DNA from: Chaetomium olivaceum
Taxonomy: Eukaryota > Ascomycota > Sordariomycetes > Sordariales > Chaetomiaceae
Length of the DNA stretch: 64,000 bases
Reading direction: 5' to 3'
Assembly: GCA_039881045.1 (NCBI GenBank)
Contig: JAYWVB010000041.1
Coordinates: forward strand, 186,001-250,000
Of this stretch, positions 47,389 to 59,099 are shown piece after piece. The position numbers and the translations under genes are program-made. Within the stretch, counting starts at the first letter, position 1, and every line of letters starts with the position of its first letter. The notes below the pieces were generated by a model. That model made no database searches. It was not told the origin of the DNA and saw nothing but the letters and a program-made list of their open reading frames with translations.

Positions 47389-50300
47389 TTGGGCTTGGTG
47401 CACTGTGAACTACATTGATGCGGGCCGTGTATGTCTCACGAGCCCATCAAATGACGACTTCTGTTCCTTTGGGTTGAATCCTCCGGCGAACAATGCATAA
47501 AATCACCACATACGAGGGCAACAAAAATCACTTTGTGCCCACCCATTCAGCGGCCATGCGCCGCATCAAAGCAACATGTTTGGTTACACCCGGTTTTTTT
47601 TCTACTGTTTTTTGTCCTTCTCTTTCATCGATTCCCTTTTTATTCCTTGCGTTCTCGCATCTCGATTCCCGACATTTTATCATTGACATTGCATGGAGTC
47701 GGCATGGAAAGGCGTGCATATCGCTCAATGTGGGAGCATGGGTTGAGTTGTCTTTCACCATGGGTTCTGGGCCGTCGGATATACCCCAAAAGAGAGAACA
47801 TGGAGTTGTAATGCATGGCATTAGGAGGTGGGGGGTGGTTTGGGGCCGGGGGTTGGGGGGATCTTACGAAGAGGAACACACACGAAAGGGCCGAGCCATC
47901 ACTTTTACCCCTACAGGCCCTTGCAAACAGCGGGTCGGGTGCTGTGTTCCTCCCTTTTTGTGATACGAGACGACGAAGCAAGGAGAGGCGTTGGGTGTGG
48001 GGTTTGATGTTGTCAGGGCAGAGCTTGTAACTAATTGCATTGCCTCCGCGGTTGGGCGCGGGGTTGAGGGAGACAGGTTAATATAACCAGCACAGCGCTC
48101 ACTCCCTTATAAATACAAGGGCTGCGGCCATGCTAAATTGAACTCTCATCTCACAAGCACTCTACCGGCCGTTGCGAGGCTCGACAGAACATTTCCCGCC
48201 CATCAAGGCGTCAGACGTAGATGCATGTCGTTTATCCCGCATCGGAACTATTCTGCTGGAAGACAACAATGAATGTGACCTTGCAGGGATAGATAGATGT
48301 TTGAGACTGAACTCTTGTGTGTGATACCGAGCACGGTGAAACAAGCATGCTATCGGGTTGTGACACGTTTCCAACACCTCCGTTGTCGAGGAAGGGACAT
48401 GGGAATGGGGGAGATGGATGAGACGGGTGTGTAGGGATGAAGGTGGGGAGGGGTGTGTCGTGTGTGTTACAAAGGACGTTGCTGCGCTAGCATGCGGCTT
48501 AAGTTCTTTTTTAACTTATTTCAGGCAATTAAATAGTTAACTAACAAAAAGAATTCTTGGCCTATGGTAGGTAGTTTAGGCTCTATCCCACGGCCATGGC
48601 ACTGGGATCCTGTTAGTTCGGACGGCCGGCGCATGTGCCCCATGTGTGCGGCCGGTCCCAGCAAAAGGGACCCGGCGGTTTGGTAAACTAGTGTAGGCTG
48701 AAGCTAACGAACCTTCGATCCCGCCCTGCTGCAACAGGGTAGGGTAGTGTGCGTTGGTTCTTGCTTTGATGGCTGTGCCGACAGAACAACCAACCACGTG
48801 GGGTGCCAGGGATTGGGGGGGGTAGGGAAGGAGGGTTTCCTGCGCACGCGCAAAGGGTCATGCTGCCATGCCATGCCGCTATTGTATTCAGGCAGGTTAC
48901 CCGGATGGGGCGGGGTTCTTTTTTTGCGTGTGGTTTTTTTCCGCGGGCGCACCAACTGCGCCGCGGTACGAGGATGCGTATCATTCTGTTTGGTGCCTGC
49001 TGCTGCAGCTCGGGAAAAAAGGCTTGTTCGCGAACGGGCGTTGGTCTAAAACCCCCCTGTTTGCCTTAGCCTTGTGTAACCACACACTTTCGGGATGGAA
49101 GGAGACGGGGAAGATGGCGCGCGCGCGCAAAACGGCAAGGGGCAAGCTGTTCGCACCCGGCGGGAAGAAGTAGGAAAGGCGGCGGCTTGGCTTGCGGTTC
49201 TCTCATGTCACACTGCCGGCTGTGCCACAGTCATCAGAGCTGTTGTGCCATGGGAAGCGCAGAAGCTGGACGGGATTCGGGGCGGCGAGGTGCAGGCCTC
49301 GTGACACAGACGGCGGAGTCGAGATCCTGTCAAGGGAGTCAACAGGTGGGACTTGTAACACGGACGTCGGGTTTCATCTTGCTCGGGCCGTGGGGAACTA
49401 CCGAGACTCGGGTCGATCCTGGAGTTCCTAGGCATATGCGATGTTGCCAAACGCGGACGAGGGTGCGAAGAAACGGGGGGCTGCAAGGGTGAGGTTACCA
49501 TCCCTGTGAGATATGGCCTCGACGGTTGAGCAGCCTGCAGTCAGGGAATCGAGGGCTGTTTGACGGTGATTAACTGCCTCAGTTGCCTGGAGGTATTTGG
49601 AAAGGACACATCTGGAGGTAAGCTTCTACCGCCCCGTACCCTGCCATGTGCGTCGTCTAATCCCGAAGTGCATATGCAACATTCCGTGGGATCCTCGACA
49701 GATGAAGCGAGGACGCTAACTCCTGCGCATGATGTGCGTCGTGAGTTGTGGTACAGTAACTCCACTGCCAAGATGCACTGTAGAAAACGTACATACAAGG
49801 GCCTTCAACCCTCAAGCGAAGACACGGAATCTCCCGTTCTTACCTGCCCGCTGTGGAAGGCTTCCCGATAATAGTGTAACACAAAACCACGGGTAAGCTA
49901 ATCAAGTCCCGAGACCCTGTTTCTGCGGTTGTTCATGGATTATTCCTCCACATGTTCGATCGGACAGGATAACGACACTCACTTGACTCACCTCCACAAC
50001 TACGGGATCATTGCGACATGTCTGTGTACTGATACGCACTGTGTTCTGCAGGTTTTTGACGGGATTTACAGTGGTACCCCGGGCCGTGCCGGGTAACGAG
50101 GTATCAACCTCCTCCTTCCAGTGTAGTGGATATACTCCGCTAACTCTACTGAGTAAATACATTCGGCCATCATTTTGGGGGCCAGTGAGATTGATTATTA
50201 TTTCTCTTCCTGCTACCGCCTGATGGACTTCACTCGACAGTAGCCTGTACTCTGCTGCCGTTTTATCCTCTGCAGTAAATGTGGTTGAAGCCAAGGTGGG

Positions 50301-50589
50301 GCACATCAGTTCAACCAACCGTCAACCACAAACACCGACACAGCACTTTCTAGATTCCATATTCAGAGGGCTCAAGGGCGCATCAAAAGCACTGAATTTG
50401 CTTCGCGCACTAGTTCGATCTCTACCAAGGAACCCTAACGCCGCAACAACTGGCCCTCGTGTCTCGAGAGAACACAAGCTCGCCGTGTAGAGTTTGCAGC
50501 ACGGGAATCAGTACTGTCCTCGGCGTCAAGAGGGCCACTGTTGGGAACGAGGTTCCTTGACCTATACAATCTGCATAAGGAAATATCAA
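47389..50589. other. 3.2-kb gene-free region between con7 and aar2
   Basis: I find no supported gene. A TATA-like TATAAATA lies at 48108-48115 inside a short inverted repeat (CCCTT and AAGGG) with only a few short frames downstream. A minus-strand open frame at 49902-50318 resembles no family. Confidence 0.5.
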
Positions 50590-51950
50590 ATGATACCACA
50601 ATCCGGGTTTGAAGACGATGAGGGGGCGGTTGATGTCCAACTTCGGCCGGCCTATCTCGAGAAGGGGGATATCTTTAGGACCTTGGGGTTACCGGATAAC
50701 TTCGTCATTGGGCTCGACACCATGGCAGTAACCACCAGCAAAAGCCTCCAAGGGTTCAGGGACATCCCGCCGGGCACCCATTTTCTCTGGGTTCAGCAGC
50801 CGGGCAGTGTCTCTCGGTGTGGCTATTGGTTTGTCACTGAAGATCAAGGGAAATTGCGCATCAAGGAGTGGAACAGGTACGACGAGACAATAGGAGAGCC
50901 CGCAAGCCAGCCCAGGGCATTCGAGGAAAAGAGCAGGATGGATTCCATCTACCCGACGTTACAACCATACACGCTACATGGCCAAGGACATCAAGCACCA
51001 GGACCAAAGGACGGCACACTTCCCGACTGGGCGCGATCTCCCAGTCGCCTCTGGGGCACCCTGACCAGCGCCATATCAACCCAGTCTCTCGGCAGAATCA
51101 CCGGGAAACAGGACACCCAGGAGTATCTCATCGACTCGATGGACTCTGCCAAAGGCGCTCTCCCCAGCACCAGCAACGAACTAAACTTCCTCTTCACCCA
51201 AGACTTCCGCGACCTCCAAGTCCTCGACCTAGGCTCTGCCAAAGCCCGCGTCGCCGACACCTCATCCCGAGTCCAAGCCTTCCTAACCAACACCAACACA
51301 ACACCAACACCAACACCAACCCAGCCACGGAACAAACCATCCTCGCGGAGCTACAATTCACCTTCCTCACAGGCACGCACCTCGGCAACGCATCCTGCCT
51401 CGAGCAGTGGTGGAACCTGACCCTCAAGCTCGTCCTGCGCGCCTACACCCTCGCCCTGTCCCACCCCCGGCTCACCGCGCAGCTCCTGCAGACCCTCCAC
51501 GCCCAACTCTTTTATACCGAGCATTACTTCGCTCCCGCCGCCTCTGGTTCCGGTTTTGAGGGTGCTGAGGCGGAGAAGCGGCGCGGGATTGGTGGCGGTG
51601 GTGGTGGAGGAGATGGTCCGAGTAGTGATCGGCCGGTGTTTCAGTACAAGCCGCTCTACTGGGGGAAACTGCGCTTGGTGCTCGCTGAGTACAAGGCGCG
51701 GTTGGATGGGCTGTTTGCGGGGCTGGGCAACAACGTCACGCCTGAGCAGGAGACGGTTGGGGCGGTGTTTGGGGAGCTGGAGGCGTGGTTAGGGCGGAGG
51801 GGTTGGGAGTTGGGGGGGCAAGGTGGGCCGGGGCAGGGTGGCAGTGGGGAGGGTGTGGTGGATAGTGAGGATGAGGAGGATGAGCAGCCTGTTGTGGTGG
51901 AACTGGACGGGGAGGGGAGGGAAGTGGGATTTGTTTCGTTTAGTGATTAG
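50590..51950 (+). CDS. aar2: U5 snRNP assembly factor Aar2, with a frameshift
   Basis: Aar2 binds Prp8 in the cytoplasm and holds U5 snRNP in an immature state until it is exchanged for Brr2 in the nucleus. The N-terminal part matches the family (GLPDNFVIGLDTMAVTTS, FRDIPPGTHFLWVQQPGS and CGYWFV), as does the helical part (SELNFLFTQDFRDLQVLD in rough form, then ELQFTFLTGTHLGNASCLEQW). The two parts are in different frames. They meet at about 51299 within an AACACC repeat where one unit lacks one base. Adding one base would give about 454 residues. The C-terminus is Gly-rich and then acidic. The ATG at 50590 is the only one upstream of the conserved start in its frame. I judge the frameshift an assembly error or repeat slippage. 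Confidence 0.85.
51285..51322 (+). repeat. AACACC hexanucleotide repeat with a broken unit
   Basis: Several tandem AACACC units encode Asn-Thr repeats. One unit at about 51296-51301 is AACAC, one base short, and is where the aar2 frame changes. Confidence 0.8.
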
Positions 51951-53422
51951 GAGTGTGATAAACGAGGGAGTAGGAGGAGAGTGTGGATAGGGTAATAGTT
52001 AGTTGATGTGTTTTAAGGTAGCTAAGGCCTGCAGGTCTTCTTCATCCGAGGGTTGATTTGGGCTGGCTGGTTTAGATGACTTTATATTCAGTGTTTACCG
52101 CGGGCACATATATTCACTCGATCGTGGTTTCTGGAGCTCTCCACTTGGATTCAGAAGGGCCGTGGAAATACTAGGTGCGGACGTGTATGGGCGATATCCA
52201 CCCTCTGGCCAGAAAAAGTCGAACTTCAGAAACAAATCCATGCAAAAGACATCAAACAGACAAAAAAAAAGAGACAGAGAGGAAAGAGATAAGACAGATA
52301 GAAACCGGGTAAAGGAAATGTAAATCGAGTAAAAAAGACCTTCTTCAAACCTCGGGAACTGTTGTTTCGTTCCTACAACTCGAGCTTTTACACTGGGAAT
52401 TCGGCTTTTCTCCCCATGCGGTGGTAGTGATGCTACAATCACCAGATATAACACTACCATTACTTCCACCTCCCTACCCCATGCCAGCCGAACCCCAACT
52501 CTCTTATCCGGTATGTACCACCCGTGCCTCATCCACAATATCTTTCTCCTGACCCTGTGCGTTACGATGAATGTCGCTTAGTGCACAAATCAATGTTAGT
52601 TTACGTCAGGGCGTATGTGGGTAGCCACTTAACCAGGTACATATTAACTTACGGGGATGCACAAATATGTACGGGTGGAAGAAGCGGGGTATGAGCTTTG
52701 GTTTTCGGCGATCGTGACGGCGCTATATCGATCGTGTGTACTGGTCGACGGGATGGTTCACTCCATGCGCCAGTAGGGTGGCATGTGTGCGCAGCACCCA
52801 AATGGTGAGCGGGATGGGTTGAACCGGCTGTACAAGCCGTGCTGGGGGGATGTGTCGAGCTAGCGTCCGACGATTTTGCCTGAAAACGCGTGCGTGATCT
52901 CGAGGAGCAGCTGCGTCTGAGATGAAGACGACTTGAGTTTCGACGGGTGCGGGGGGTGAGTTCGCCCGGAGCTGAGCTTGAAATCGAGTGTTTAGTGTTG
53001 TGGGGCGTACCGTCGCCGGAGGCCTGAGCAGTGAAAGGGTTTTACATATCTATCGAAAAAGTTAGCGAAGGCTCGACAAAAGAAAGCAATCTCTGCAGTA
53101 GATTTTGAAAAGTATGCTGAGAAGAGAAATATAAGATGATTTGGGACTCACACAACACAACTAAATAGACAACTGTCTGTACCCTTGTTCCTTCCATGCC
53201 TAGCACTTCGGCTCACATCTCCCTTGACTGTTTGGTTGTGCGCTGGACTCTAGGTACGTCATTCATGACGCAAGAGTGCCTGTTTGGTATGAATCGAGTC
53301 GCTCCTAACACACTTCTACCAGTCCAGTTTTACTCTGTACTTTCCCGCTTAGCACTCTACACCTTCCACTTTTTACCGTCAACTCAACCTCGGGTAGTGC
53401 AGAGACCGTTTCAAGAAGCACC
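51951..53422. other. Intergenic, aar2 to orphan gene
   Basis: About 1.5 kb with no supported gene. A minus-strand open frame around 52095-52538 has no family resemblance. Confidence 0.5.
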
Positions 53423-54133
53423 ATGGTATATCGCCTTCCTCCGATCATTGAAAGCCGCCAGAGCGACGAAGGTGGCAGCGATCACAGGGAAGACATGGGG
53501 TCCAACTATGATACCCCGACTTCCTCCGAGAGCCCTTACACCTCGGGCTTGGGCCCAGCCTCAACGCCCCTGCCACTACAAGCCACAAATGAACTCGACT
53601 TGACAGGAGTCATCGAGTTTAGGATGGTGCCTATGGAATGTACGGCAAAGCCCTGGTTCGCATGTCTTCAGATCAAATGTGAAGATGTACCTCGTTTGAT
53701 GCGCGAGGGTTTCTTCTGGTCAGCTGAAAACATCCTGCCAGAAGGAGGTTATATGTCCAGCGAAATCAGAGAAGATCATATAGGTCTAGGATGCCGTCAT
53801 CAACGTACGTGGATTATCGCCAAGAAGCCCAACAACGAAGCTCCTCAATGGAGCGGGACACTCGAGGTTGCGAGCCCTCTTCTAGAGACTCTCGTGAACT
53901 TTTGAATTCGGGATCTATCAACAAAGAACGTGTTTTGGGCGTATACCTGGAATAGGGCCGGGCATATGATATACAACTACGAATCCGACAACCACATTCA
54001 CAACTATAACTGTATCTACGATGATCAGCCGTTGAAAGGGTGGTGGCCGTGGCCAAAGGAGTCAGGCATTTATACAACATTCACCGTCGCGGATCTGAAC
54101 CGGCTCCTTTCCAGTTCCAACGCCCCCTCTTAG
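53423..54133 (+). pseudogene. Orphan protein gene with an in-frame TGA
   Basis: The ATG at 53423 has a good context (CACCATGG). The frame runs to a TGA at 53903-53905 (160 residues) and then stays open in the same frame for 75 more codons to a TAG at 54131-54133. Both halves look protein-like, with many Trp, Tyr and Asn residues: FRMVPMECTAKPWFACL before the stop and NVFWAYTWNRAGHMIYNYE after it. No intron removes the TGA while keeping the frame; a GTACGT donor at 53805 gives the wrong phase. I do not recognise the family. It is either a 160-residue protein, a gene with a nonsense change, or a readthrough case. The AT-rich sequence just downstream is unlike the rest of the window. Confidence 0.45.
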
Positions 54134-54754
54134 TTGTCTTTGCCGTCAGTTGAATGAATTTGAGAACCTCAAAAGACTCCGAGGAGAAGAATTTTCACCA
54201 ACTTCACAAACAACCTAGCGGCTGCGTTATCTTATAACTGCTGGCACTACCAACAAACTAGAGGAAGCTTAGCAGAGAGCTGAACTGCTTGTAACTTGCA
54301 AGCTATCATATCATTAGATGGTAAACAGGTAGACGATATTGTTGAGATTATATGCGAGATATTTGGTACGTACTACTTGCTGGAATTAAGAGAGAAGGTG
54401 ACGTAGGCTCTTCGAATTTCATATTGTTAGAAATTCCTGACAATGTATATAATATGGAGATTTAGTTTAGAAATAATAAATGCAATATAGGTTCAGTCAA
54501 ACCTCGGTAGCAGTGGTGGTGAGGCAGCAACGAGGGAGGCGTCCGGGCTTTATCTTATCGCCCGTCCACCCCTCCCCCACCCTTACACTACCCCCCAGCA
54601 ACGTCATCTCCATCCCTCACCGTTCACCGCCAACCCACTGCCCTCCTCACCGCATCTACACCAATAACCAAACAAACAAACGCCCCAACACCAACGCCAA
54701 CCAAACCAAAACAATACACCACCCCCCCTTTCCCAATAAACAAAAACGAAAAGG
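54134..54754. other. AT-rich segment and C-rich snf8 leader
   Basis: Roughly 54180-54490 is clearly AT-rich compared with the rest of the window. From 54540 the plus strand becomes C- and A-rich and almost G-free up to the snf8 ATG, as in many fungal leaders. Confidence 0.6.
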
Positions 54755-55624
54755 ATGTCCCGCAAAGGCGTCGGCCTAGCCGCCTTCGACCGCTCGCGCC
54801 TGACATCCGCCCAGTACGCGAGCCACGGCTCGACGCTGCGTTCGACCAACGCCCAGGCGCTCGAGACCCAGCTGGCCGTCTTCCGCTCGCTGCTGCAGCA
54901 GTTCGCGCAGACTCACGCCAAGGACATCCGCTCGAACCCGACCTTTCGCGCCCAGTTCGCGCGCATGTGCGCGGCGATTGGGGTGGATCCGCTCGCGAGT
55001 AGCAGTGGTGGGAACTCCTCGGGTGGTGGTAGTTCTGGAGGGGTTGGGTCGATCTGGGCGCAGTTGTTGGGGCGGTCGGTGAATGATTTTTATTTTGAGC
55101 TGGCGGTGCGCGTGGTGGAAGTTTGTGGTGAGACGAGGGGGGAGAATGGCGGGTTAATTGAGCTGAGGAAGGTGCGAGAGCGCATCATGAGGAGTCGCAT
55201 GGAGGGGGCGTCGGAGATTACTGAGTGAGTGCTTGTTATCATCATATTATGGGTTTCTTATGGTGGGCGAGCGGGTGGCTGACTCGCCCGCAGAGACGAT
55301 ATCCTACGCGCGGTGGGCACACTCAAGCCGCTGGGATCGGCCTACTCCATCATCAAGGTCGGCAGCAAGCCATACATTCGGTCCGTTCCCAAGGAGCTCA
55401 ACACGGACCAGAGCGCCGTGCTCGAGGCCGCCCAGGTGCTGGGCTATGTCAGCGTGTCGATGCTGATGGTCAACCTGAAATGGATGCGGGCACGGGCTCA
55501 GACGGCGCTGGAGGACCTGATGGCCGAGGGCATGCTTTGGGTGGACAAGCAGAGCGAGGAGTGGGAGTACTGGAGTCCTGGGTTTATGCTCGAGACCCAG
55601 GATGTTCTGGAAGAAACAGGATGA
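54755..55624 (+). CDS. snf8: ESCRT-II subunit Snf8/Vps22 (EAP30)
   Basis: Two exons: 54755-55224 and 55294-55624, giving 266 residues. ESCRT-II links ubiquitinated-cargo recognition to ESCRT-III on endosomes, forming multivesicular bodies. The N-terminus MSRKGVGLAAFDRSRLTSAQY matches the EAP30 signature. It is followed by helix LETQLAVFRSLLQQFAQTHA and FRAQFARMCAAIGVDPL. The core winged helices include NDFYFELAVRVVEVC, the join ITEDDILRAVGTLKPLG, and the C-terminal VSMLMVNLKWMRARAQTALE. A Ser/Gly insert near residues 86-100 is unusual but lies in a loop. The GTGAGT donor and GCAG acceptor give a continuous frame. Confidence 0.95.
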
Positions 55625-56258
55625 ACTGCCCTCCTGACCGACAAACACTTCAGAACAACCGAAAGCCAACGCGCGGTGTGAGCGGCCATAACCCCCTCGG
55701 CTGTTTGGCCTCTCACCCCGGTTGTATCCCCCGGTGCTGCCTGTTATTCGCGGCACCGGGGATCGGAATCATTTGCCAGGGTTCCGAAGCCCACGAGGCC
55801 CGGGAAAGGATAGGGGTCACAGAGCGACGAGCATGCTGTCGGAAAGAGACTTCCACCGGCCAGTCAACACCGGCAAGAAGCCAGGATGGTGTCGTTTATA
55901 CAAGCTCAACTGGTGGCACGTCAACACCGTTACAAGGTATCCAAGCTATTGTATTCATCTACCCTTCCTCGCCGCAAATCCTAGCCATATCGACTGACGT
56001 AAAGTAACAAAACAACGAACATTATACAGGTATCCCGCCCCACCTAAACTCCCGCAAAGGAGCCTCTTCCAGAAGATCCACAATCCGTCATAAACTCTCG
56101 GCCTGCTGGACGCTCGCTATACCACCCACCCGCCATCCCACTGAAGGGAGGCAAGCCGTCAAGCAGCGCCGTGGTCATATATTCATTCCACACCACAATT
56201 CACAGCAACACGAACATCAACACCGGACATCACCGCCGCCGCCGCCGCCCGCCCCCTT
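55625..56258. other. Convergent 3'-3' intergenic
   Basis: About 630 bases between snf8 and the Mpv17/PMP22 gene; both 3' UTRs should lie here. Nothing else is seen. Confidence 0.6.
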
Positions 56259-57282
56259 TTAGTACGGGGGGTTGGGTCCGATGGGCGGGTAGTCCGGGCG
56301 CGGCCCGCCGACGGTGGAGCCGCCGGGAGTGCGGCCATCGCGGCCGTCGCCAAAGTGCTTCTTGCGCAGGGCGGAGAGGCGCTTCTTCTTGGCGATGGTG
56401 TTGATGTAGATGCCGAGGACGAAGGACACGAGGTTGAAGAAGGGCATCCAGGCTTTCTCAGGCAGGAACTTTTGCGCAAAGGCGAGGCAGATGGGCGAGG
56501 TGATCCAGCTTACGCGCATCACCTTCCAGAAGCTGGCGCGCACCGTCGCCTTGACCTGGTGGAACGTCTTGGCGCCCGCGATGAGGGACATGGCGACGAG
56601 GTAGACGCCGTTTTGGATGGGGGCGATCTAGAGCAAACCAGTTAGTACGAGCGCATGTGGGAGGAAGGAAAGGGGGGGTACGTACCACCAGGTTGCTGAA
56701 CAGGATCTGCAAGATCTTAGCCCGCAGACTGGTACGCCCGCTGAAGATCTTCTGCAAGAGCCAGATCAAGAAGTGGCCGAGCGGCGCGCTGATGAGAGCG
56801 CCGTAGGCGGCCATCTTGGGCACGCGCGAGGTGAAGTAGTTGCCATGCTTGTTGCGGTCCTTGGCCAGCCATGACGCAATCAGCTCCTGGCTGCCGGTCA
56901 GCGTACCAGCTGTCAGCATCTTGGTGCGCAGGGGGTTGTCCTCCAGTTGCTGCAGGTAGGCCTAGAGGGGGGACAGCGTGTTAGCCAAACGGGCTGGTTG
57001 GTCTCGCGGATCGCCGCACATATGGGCGCATCGCAACGTCAACGCGGGGTGACATACAGCAAGATAACCCTTGGTGCCCGCATTCTTCCTGCCGCCGGTC
57101 AGGGCGGTGCCGACAACGGCCGAGATGGGGTGCTTGCCGGTGGTGCCGGGCAGCTGTCCATGAGCGGCCTCGGCGATGGCGCTGGCGGCCGACCCTACGA
57201 GGCCGCCCTTGGCGGCGGTATGGTCGAGGACGGCATCCCGGACAACGTCCTTCATGGAGTCTCGCTCGATCTTGATCGACAT
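56259..57282 (-). CDS. Mpv17/PMP22-family membrane protein
   Basis: Three exons on the minus strand: 57058-57282, 56686-56961 and 56259-56627, giving 289 residues. The N-terminal 75 residues are an extension without a clear targeting signal. The core begins AYLQQLEDNPLRTKMLTAG, the start typical of Mpv17/PMP22 proteins. Four hydrophobic segments follow, among them AAYGALISAPLGHFLIWLLQ, VYLVAMSLIAGA and WMPFFNLVSFVLGIYINTI. Members sit in peroxisomal or inner mitochondrial membranes and are thought to form channels. The Woronin sorting complex protein of filamentous fungi is one member, but I cannot say whether this is it. The C-terminus is Gly/Pro-rich and hydrophilic, ending PNPPY. Confidence 0.88.
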
Positions 57283-59099
57283 GGTTTCGCGATGGTCGTC
57301 AAATCGGCATCTAATGATAAGCGGGCCCTGATAGGGAGACCGAATTAGCCCTCTTGCACAATTATGGCCTTGTGTGCGGTGCGCAATGTGCCGGCGATGC
57401 CGTGGTTGCGCCGGGTCAACGCTTTGTTTACAACGGGGATAACAAGCGGATTGCTGGGGGAATTGGGGAATTCGGCGGGTCTCGATGCACAGCAGCCTTC
57501 TTGGAAGCGTGTGTCCGTTTTCCGTTTGCGCTGAATGAGCGGTCGAGACAGGGGAGATGGAGACAAGACTCACGATTGATGGAGAAGAGACAACTGTTCG
57601 AGCGATTCGGGTTGGCTAGGAGTGAAATGTGCTGGTTGTCGCAAAATCTCGCCCTGCTGCGTCGAAAGCGAGTTGACCTGAGAATGGGGAGGCTGGTTTT
57701 TTGGATGGGGGACACAGCTCCCCTGTTGCCGAGCGTCGCGGGCGTCGCGACTGGGCCAGAATGAGGGGCGCGTGTGGAGACCTGGAAAGTAGGCCAAGGA
57801 AAATGTCCCTGATTGGTCGCATTGACGGATGGCCGAGGTTTTGTTTTCCCAGACGCCTTCCCGTGCTCCCTCACTCAGCTGTGAAGAAGCACGGACAAGT
57901 CAGCAAAGCGGCAGGACGGCCCCTGTCCGTGCAGGATGACCCCTGTCAATGTCTCGACCTCGGCCACTTAACTTCCCACCACAATGCTGCTGCTGCTTCC
58001 CAGCCTGGCAACACTTCAATTGGTTGGAAAGGGAGGGGAGGGCGGTGTCGTTATCCGATGCGTGATCGAAATCGGGGCCATCGTCGGGCGGCGGAAAGAG
58101 CCGAGTTTAAGATTTTAAGCCGCATTTCAATGTCTTGGGTTGCCGGCGCTGCTAATTCTGTTGTTGATGTTGGTTGCTATGCTATGGCTATTGTTTATGT
58201 GGGGAAAGGGGGGTTTCGTATCGGTAGGTACTGTACCGTCAATTGTTCAAACTACCTAATCATTGACCCGTTTTCTACCGCTGAAGAGCAGTCATGATGT
58301 TGAGCTTGAAAGCGAGTGCGCGATTGATCCCTCTTTGTCACCTCGAAATTATGATACGGAGATGGGCGTTGATGCTGACGAAGTCAACAGAAGTACGATA
58401 CTTGGCAAAGATAGATTTCTGATATCCGTGTGGGATGAGAGAACTGAGAATCGCTACGAGATATATTGTTGAGAATCATAGGTTGTGGAAGGTCGGGGCC
58501 ACTCAACATACTGGTAGTGCTGTCGCGCCAAAGCAGCGGCGGCGTCGAGAAAGGTAGTGACGATCGAAAACCCTCGTGAGTTCAAGCATGGAACCATAAA
58601 AACGATTATGTACGAACTTGCAACCTCCTCTTCATTCCGGGTCCGGCCAACGTCATGACACGCAGTGTTCGGACCACTCCAAGTATGGCAGCTGGTAGGG
58701 AACTGGTAGCTACTGACCTGATCATTGTTGCCTGGCTGTCCACGAGGGGTGCGATGGGTTCCCTGCCCTTTTGACTGAAGGTTGGTTTTACAGAACAGGC
58801 AATTCTTCCAGCATCAGATCACATTATTACTAGCAACTATCTTTTTCTACGCACCGTGACCTCTACTTTGAGCTCGCTATCCACTAAAATTTCCCACCAC
58901 AGCCTGCAAGGACCAGATCTCCCCGACACAACCCTCTTCTCCTATGAACCCGATACTACATACAGCCAAACAAATGGATGCAGAAACGTCGAGCACCGGC
59001 AGCGGCCATCCACGGCAAATCACTTCAGACTGCGGCACCGGACGACGATCACCCCAGCAAAACCCACACGTCTAGATGCCAAAATGCGACCACTCGGCT
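57283..59099. other. Divergent intergenic, 1.8 kb
   Basis: No supported gene. The promoters of the Mpv17/PMP22 gene and of the cysteine-motif orphan should lie at the two ends. Confidence 0.5.

Noticed and set aside
49902..50318. Minus-strand frame of 138 codons upstream of aar2
   Set aside because: Composition is moderately protein-like, but there is no family match and no clear gene structure.
52095..52538. Minus-strand frame of 147 codons
   Set aside because: A hydrophobic, low-complexity product without family resemblance, in the 3' region of aar2.
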